Positions 8,208 to 12,321 of a stretch of DNA of 12,321 bases are shown here, piece after piece. Source of the stretch: Flavobacteriaceae bacterium (GTDB lineage Bacteria; Bacteroidota; Bacteroidia; Flavobacteriales; Flavobacteriaceae). The position numbers and the translations under genes are program-made. The DNA is taken from positions 5,358 to 17,678 of the forward strand of contig NZAX01000028.1 in NCBI GenBank assembly GCA_002687665.1, read 5' to 3'. How positions within the stretch are numbered: position 1 is the stretch's first letter; each line of letters starts with the position of its first letter. A model generated the notes under the pieces. It did not search any database, was not told where the DNA came from, and worked only from the letters and a program-made list of their open reading frames with translations.

Positions 8208-8927
8208 ATGAATAGAGAAAAATTTGAGAAGTTTATTGAAAACTATGATTCTAAAGACGAAATCTTGGTTTCTCAGATGGCACTCCTCATTGAAAAATAT
8301 CCATATTTTCAACTACCACGTTTTTTCTTAACTAAATCCCTCAAAGACCAAAATAAAAATGGGCTTGATACAGCCCTTAATCAATTGGCGCTTTACACAG
8401 CTAATAGGGGAATACTAAAGCAAAAAATTGAATCTAAAGTTAAATCGACAAAAAAAGTAAAAGACACTAAACTAACAATTACACCAAAAAAGGTTCAAAA
8501 TTATCCTGAAGCCCATTTAAAAGAAAAAAAGTTAAAATCACAATCCAATAAGAAATTTCCTGTTTCAGAGGATCTCAAGCTGAGTTTTTTAGATTGGATT
8601 AAATACACAGAAGAAAACCAAAACATACAGTACCAAGAAGAATCTAAGAAATCAGAACCTTTAAAAAATAAATTATCAATTATTGATAGGTTCATTGAAG
8701 CTGACCCTAAAATCTCTCCCTTCGAAAATACAGAAACCATTGACTCAATGATTAAAGTGGATTTTAATTCTGAGGAATTGATGACTGAGAGCTTGGCCAA
8801 AATTCTACTAAAACAAAAAAAGTATAAAAAAGCCATCAGAGCCTATAAGATTTTAAGTTTGAAATATCCGGAAAAAAATGTTTTCTTTGCAGGGCAAATT
8901 CAGAAAATCAAGAAATTGCAGCAATAA
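8208..8927 (+). CDS. Conserved lysine-rich TPR-like protein between lptE and secG
   Basis: 239 residues from ATG 8208; a GTG at 8196 in the same frame would overlap lptE, but the ATG leaves a clean 5-bp gap and starts with MNREKFEKFIENY. No signal peptide or membrane segment is seen, so it is probably cytoplasmic. The N-terminal 70 residues look helical, with a YPYFQLPRFFLTKSL block (31-45). A basic, low-complexity middle (about 74-120) follows, then SFLDWIKYTE (126-135) and IDRFIEADPKISP (159-171), and a single TPR-like helix pair near 193-226 (LAKILLKQKKYKKAIRAYKIL, then KYPEKN). I recall proteins with these blocks beside lptE and secG in other Bacteroidota, usually named hypothetical or TPR protein. 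A link to envelope assembly is suggested only by position. Confidence 0.8.
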   Translation: MNREKFEKFIENYDSKDEILVSQMALLIEKYPYFQLPRFFLTKSLKDQNKNGLDTALNQLALYTANRGILKQKIESKVKSTKKVKDTKLTITPKKVQNYPEAHLKEKKLKSQSNKKFPVSEDLKLSFLDWIKYTEENQNIQYQEESKKSEPLKNKLSIIDRFIEADPKISPFENTETIDSMIKVDFNSEELMTESLAKILLKQKKYKKAIRAYKILSLKYPEKNVFFAGQIQKIKKLQQ

Positions 8928-8936
8928 TAAAATACT

Positions 8937-9293
8937 ATGGGAAGCTTTTCAATATTTATTGCTTTAATCATTTTTGTCTGTTTTCTACTTGTTTTAGTAG
9001 TAATGGTTCAAAACCCTAAAGGGGGCGGACTATCCTCTTCTTTTGGTGGTGGTGGACAACAAATGGGAGGTGTACAAAAGACTTCTGACTTTTTGGATCG
9101 GAGTACTTGGTTACTCGCAGGACTTTTGCTGGTCTTAATTCTACTTTCAAATATTTCACTCGGAACCAATACTGGTAGCTCTGACTCTCGTTTATTAGAA
9201 GAAAATGCTATAGAACAATCCATTCCCGAGGTGATCCCGGAAACCTTACCTGAAACAATACCGGAAGTACCCCAAAACGATTCTCAAAAATAG
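8937..9293 (+). CDS. secG: Preprotein translocase subunit SecG
   Basis: 118 residues. SecG is the small inner-membrane partner of SecYE that assists SecA-driven export. Two membrane helices are visible (about 4-24 and 57-75), joined by the typical glycine-rich cytoplasmic loop: VQNPKGGGLSSSFGGG (24-39), then QQMGGVQKTSDFLDRSTW. These are the family signatures. After the second helix is an acidic tail of roughly 40 residues containing a short proline-glutamate repeat, IPEV/IPET/LPET/IPEV (96-111), which E. coli SecG lacks. It begins 9 bp after the TPR-like gene and is the last gene of the miaB cluster. I see no hairpin terminator between it and groES. Confidence 0.95.
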   Translation: MGSFSIFIALIIFVCFLLVLVVMVQNPKGGGLSSSFGGGGQQMGGVQKTSDFLDRSTWLLAGLLLVLILLSNISLGTNTGSSDSRLLEENAIEQSIPEVIPETLPETIPEVPQNDSQK

Positions 9294-9335
9294 TACTTGT
9301 GCCATGCTGTCAGGATTATTTCTTAATTGCACCAA

Positions 9336-9370
9336 TTTGTCATAAGCTTTGCACTTGGCATGATTTGTGA
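9336..9370 (+). promoter_or_regulatory. Candidate groES promoter; sigma-54-like -24/-12 sequence overlapping a weak -33/-7 pair
   Basis: At 9356-9370 the sequence is TGGCAT, five bases, then GTGA. Compared with the sigma-54 consensus TGGCAC-N5-TTGC it keeps the invariant GG at -24 and the G at -12 with correct 12-bp spacing, but the paired C is A and two other bases differ. The same DNA can be read as a housekeeping promoter: TTTG at 9336-9339, 20 bp, then ATGATTTG at 9360-9367, where the TTTG part of TAnnTTTG matches but the leading TA does not. Either would start transcription a short way upstream of the groES ATG at 9403. No CIRCE inverted repeat for HrcA is present in 9294-9402. Confidence 0.35.
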
Positions 9371-9402
9371 AAAAAATTTAAAAATTAAATAAATAAATTA
9401 TA

Positions 9403-11336
<1,934 letters not shown>

Positions 11337-11356
11337 TTCAAAAATTTCTTAATCAG

Positions 11357-11390
11357 AAAAAAACCTGCTTGAAAAAGCAGGTTTTTTTTT
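11357..11390. terminator. Bidirectional intrinsic terminator after groEL
   Basis: A perfect 10-bp stem, AAACCTGCTT (11361-11370) with AAGCAGGTTT (11375-11384), closes a GAAA loop. It is followed by a T run to 11390 on the plus strand and preceded by an A run (11357-11363) that becomes a T run on the minus strand. It therefore can end groESL from the left and the HMA/receptor transcript from the right; the HMA stop codon (11391-11389) abuts it. Confidence 0.95.
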
Positions 11391-11730
11391 AGTATTCTTT
11401 CCTGTCATACTGACAACATTTGGGCAGCTCGTTATAATCTTCCTTTTTAGCTTTAGCTTCCGAAGTGTCGTAACCTTCGGCTGCGATACTCTTATGAATT
11501 GTTGCCAAATCCACTTTTTGTGGATTGTAAATCAGACTGATCTGATTAGAAGGAATGTCCCAATCGGCCAATTTAACTCCTTTTACAGAGAGCGCCGCTT
11601 TTTCAATTCTTTTTTCACACATTTCACAGTTGCCATGAACGGTAAATTGTGCTTTTGTTCTCTTTTTTTGTTTTTCTTGAGCTACCATACCCAATGGTAT
11701 GGCGATGAGTAAGATTAGGATTTTTTTCAT
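11389..11730 (-). CDS. Exported heavy-metal-associated (HMA) domain protein
   Basis: 113 residues. The first 17 or so form a Sec signal peptide (MKKILILLIAIPLGMVAQ; cleavage likely after Ala17), with no lipobox Cys. A single HMA fold (about 25-90) follows, with the metal-binding GNCEMC motif at 33-38 (Cys35, Cys38; GMTCxxC in most relatives), then a conserved hydrophobic pattern KGVKLADWD and YDTS. After the domain comes a charged tail ending PKCCQYDRKEY with adjacent Cys105/Cys106, a possible further thiol metal site. It probably handles Cu(I), or another soft metal, in the periplasm; which metal cannot be told. It begins 24 bp after the TonB-dependent receptor stop on the same strand, so the two are likely co-transcribed. 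It ends on the bidirectional terminator shared with groEL. Confidence 0.88.
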   Translation of the reverse strand: MKKILILLIAIPLGMVAQEKQKKRTKAQFTVHGNCEMCEKRIEKAALSVKGVKLADWDIPSNQISLIYNPQKVDLATIHKSIAAEGYDTSEAKAKKEDYNELPKCCQYDRKEY

Positions 11731-11754
11731 GATATTTAAAATTAATGATTAGAA

Positions 11755-12321
11755 TTAAATTTTGAGTCTTAAGCCGGAGTAAACCATCCCTCCAAAAATA
11801 GGAGCGTAAACTTGAGCCGCATCAAAATCGGCTCCAAAAGGATCATTAGCTCCAATAATAGCAGAACGTTGTCTGTAATTTCCAATATTCTCTCCTCCCA
11901 AATATATTTCAAATTTTTTGGAGAAAACACGGGTTAATTGTGAATTCCAAAGAGTGTAACTTGGAGAAAAACCTTTGGGGTGATCAACCAAATTATGGAC
12001 CAATCGCTGCGACCCCACATGGTGATAGGTTAAATCCCACCGCCATTGTTTCCCAGTCAAAGTGGTTTTGCTTTCCCAGCCCAAATTGGCAAAAAAACGA
12101 TTCTTGGCCAACAAAGGTTTCTGGATATATCCACTTTTATAATCTACTTTTACATCGTAATTTTTGTATGCTGCTCTCACATTTAAAAAGTTTTTATAGT
12201 AATAATCCAATTCCAATTGAAAACTTTTTGCAGAGCTTTGCCCTTCTAGGTTATAAAAAGAAATTTCACGCAGATTCTCCCAATCCACAATCACCTGATC
12301 TGTGAAATCAGTAATGTAATA
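11755..12321 (-). CDS. TonB-dependent outer-membrane receptor, C-terminal part (5' end outside window)
   Basis: The frame is open to the right edge, giving the last 188 residues; a GTG at 12294 is only an internal codon since the reading frame continues upstream as YYITDFTDQ. The visible part is the end of a beta barrel: alternating aromatic/polar strands (SFQLELDYYYKNFLNVRAAY, FFANLGWESK, WRWDLTYHHVG), a strand typical of TonB receptors near the end (FEIYLGGENIGNYRQ), and a terminal strand GGMVYSGLRLKI. The phrase DPFGADFDAAQVYAPI is one I associate with Bacteroidota receptors found next to HMA proteins. The plug and TonB box are not in the window. Its neighbour, an exported HMA protein, suggests uptake or handling of a metal or metal chelate. 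Confidence 0.85.
   Translation of the reverse strand, partial: YYITDFTDQVIVDWENLREISFYNLEGQSSAKSFQLELDYYYKNFLNVRAAYKNYDVKVDYKSGYIQKPLLAKNRFFANLGWESKTTLTGKQWRWDLTYHHVGSQRLVHNLVDHPKGFSPSYTLWNSQLTRVFSKKFEIYLGGENIGNYRQRSAIIGANDPFGADFDAAQVYAPIFGGMVYSGLRLKI

Noticed and set aside
9294..9402. Possible CIRCE/HrcA operator upstream of groES
   Set aside because: No TTAGCACTC-N9-GAGTGCTAA inverted repeat or close variant is present in this gap.
11755..12294. A complete 179-residue protein starting at GTG 12294
   Set aside because: The frame is open without a stop to the window edge and the upstream residues continue the same beta-barrel pattern, so this is an internal codon of a truncated TonB-dependent receptor.

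Overview
This AT-rich window looks like part of a Bacteroidota chromosome, most probably order Cytophagales (the Cyclobacteriaceae are a guess from general protein flavour). The evidence is a gldK gliding/type IX secretion lipoprotein, a Bacteroidota-type LptE, the gene order miaB / sigma-54 activator / lptE / TPR-like protein / secG, a SusC-like TonB-dependent receptor C-terminus, and sequences resembling the phylum's TAnnTTTG promoter element. I see no insertion sequence, phage gene, CRISPR array, tRNA or rRNA. The window is mostly conserved chromosomal backbone, not an accessory island.

Layout. From 1 to about 4641 everything is on the minus strand, in transcription order topA (DNA topoisomerase I), an arginase-fold protein whose start overlaps the topA stop by 4 bp, then gldK, which runs off the left edge. 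A 286-bp divergent intergenic region (4642-4927) separates this from a plus-strand cluster, 4928-9293: miaB (tRNA methylthiolation), a sigma-54 enhancer-binding protein without a sensor domain, lptE, a lysine-rich TPR-like protein, and secG. These five genes are separated by 9 bp or less or overlap, so they probably form one operon. After a 109-bp gap comes groES-groEL (9403-11336), closed by a strong bidirectional terminator. On the right, reading leftward on the minus strand into the same terminator, are the 3' end of a TonB-dependent receptor and a small secreted heavy-metal-associated (HMA) protein.

How the parts fit. Much of the window concerns building the cell envelope: SecG (inner-membrane export), LptE (LPS assembly at the outer membrane), GldK (type IX secretion ring) and GroES/GroEL (folding). 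The points most worth a second look are: the arginase-fold protein between topA and gldK, which lacks two of the six expected metal ligands and is probably a pseudoenzyme or has changed function; the sensorless sigma-54 activator inside an envelope operon; and a sequence resembling a -24/-12 sigma-54 promoter in front of groES. I did not find a convincing wholly new multi-gene system.
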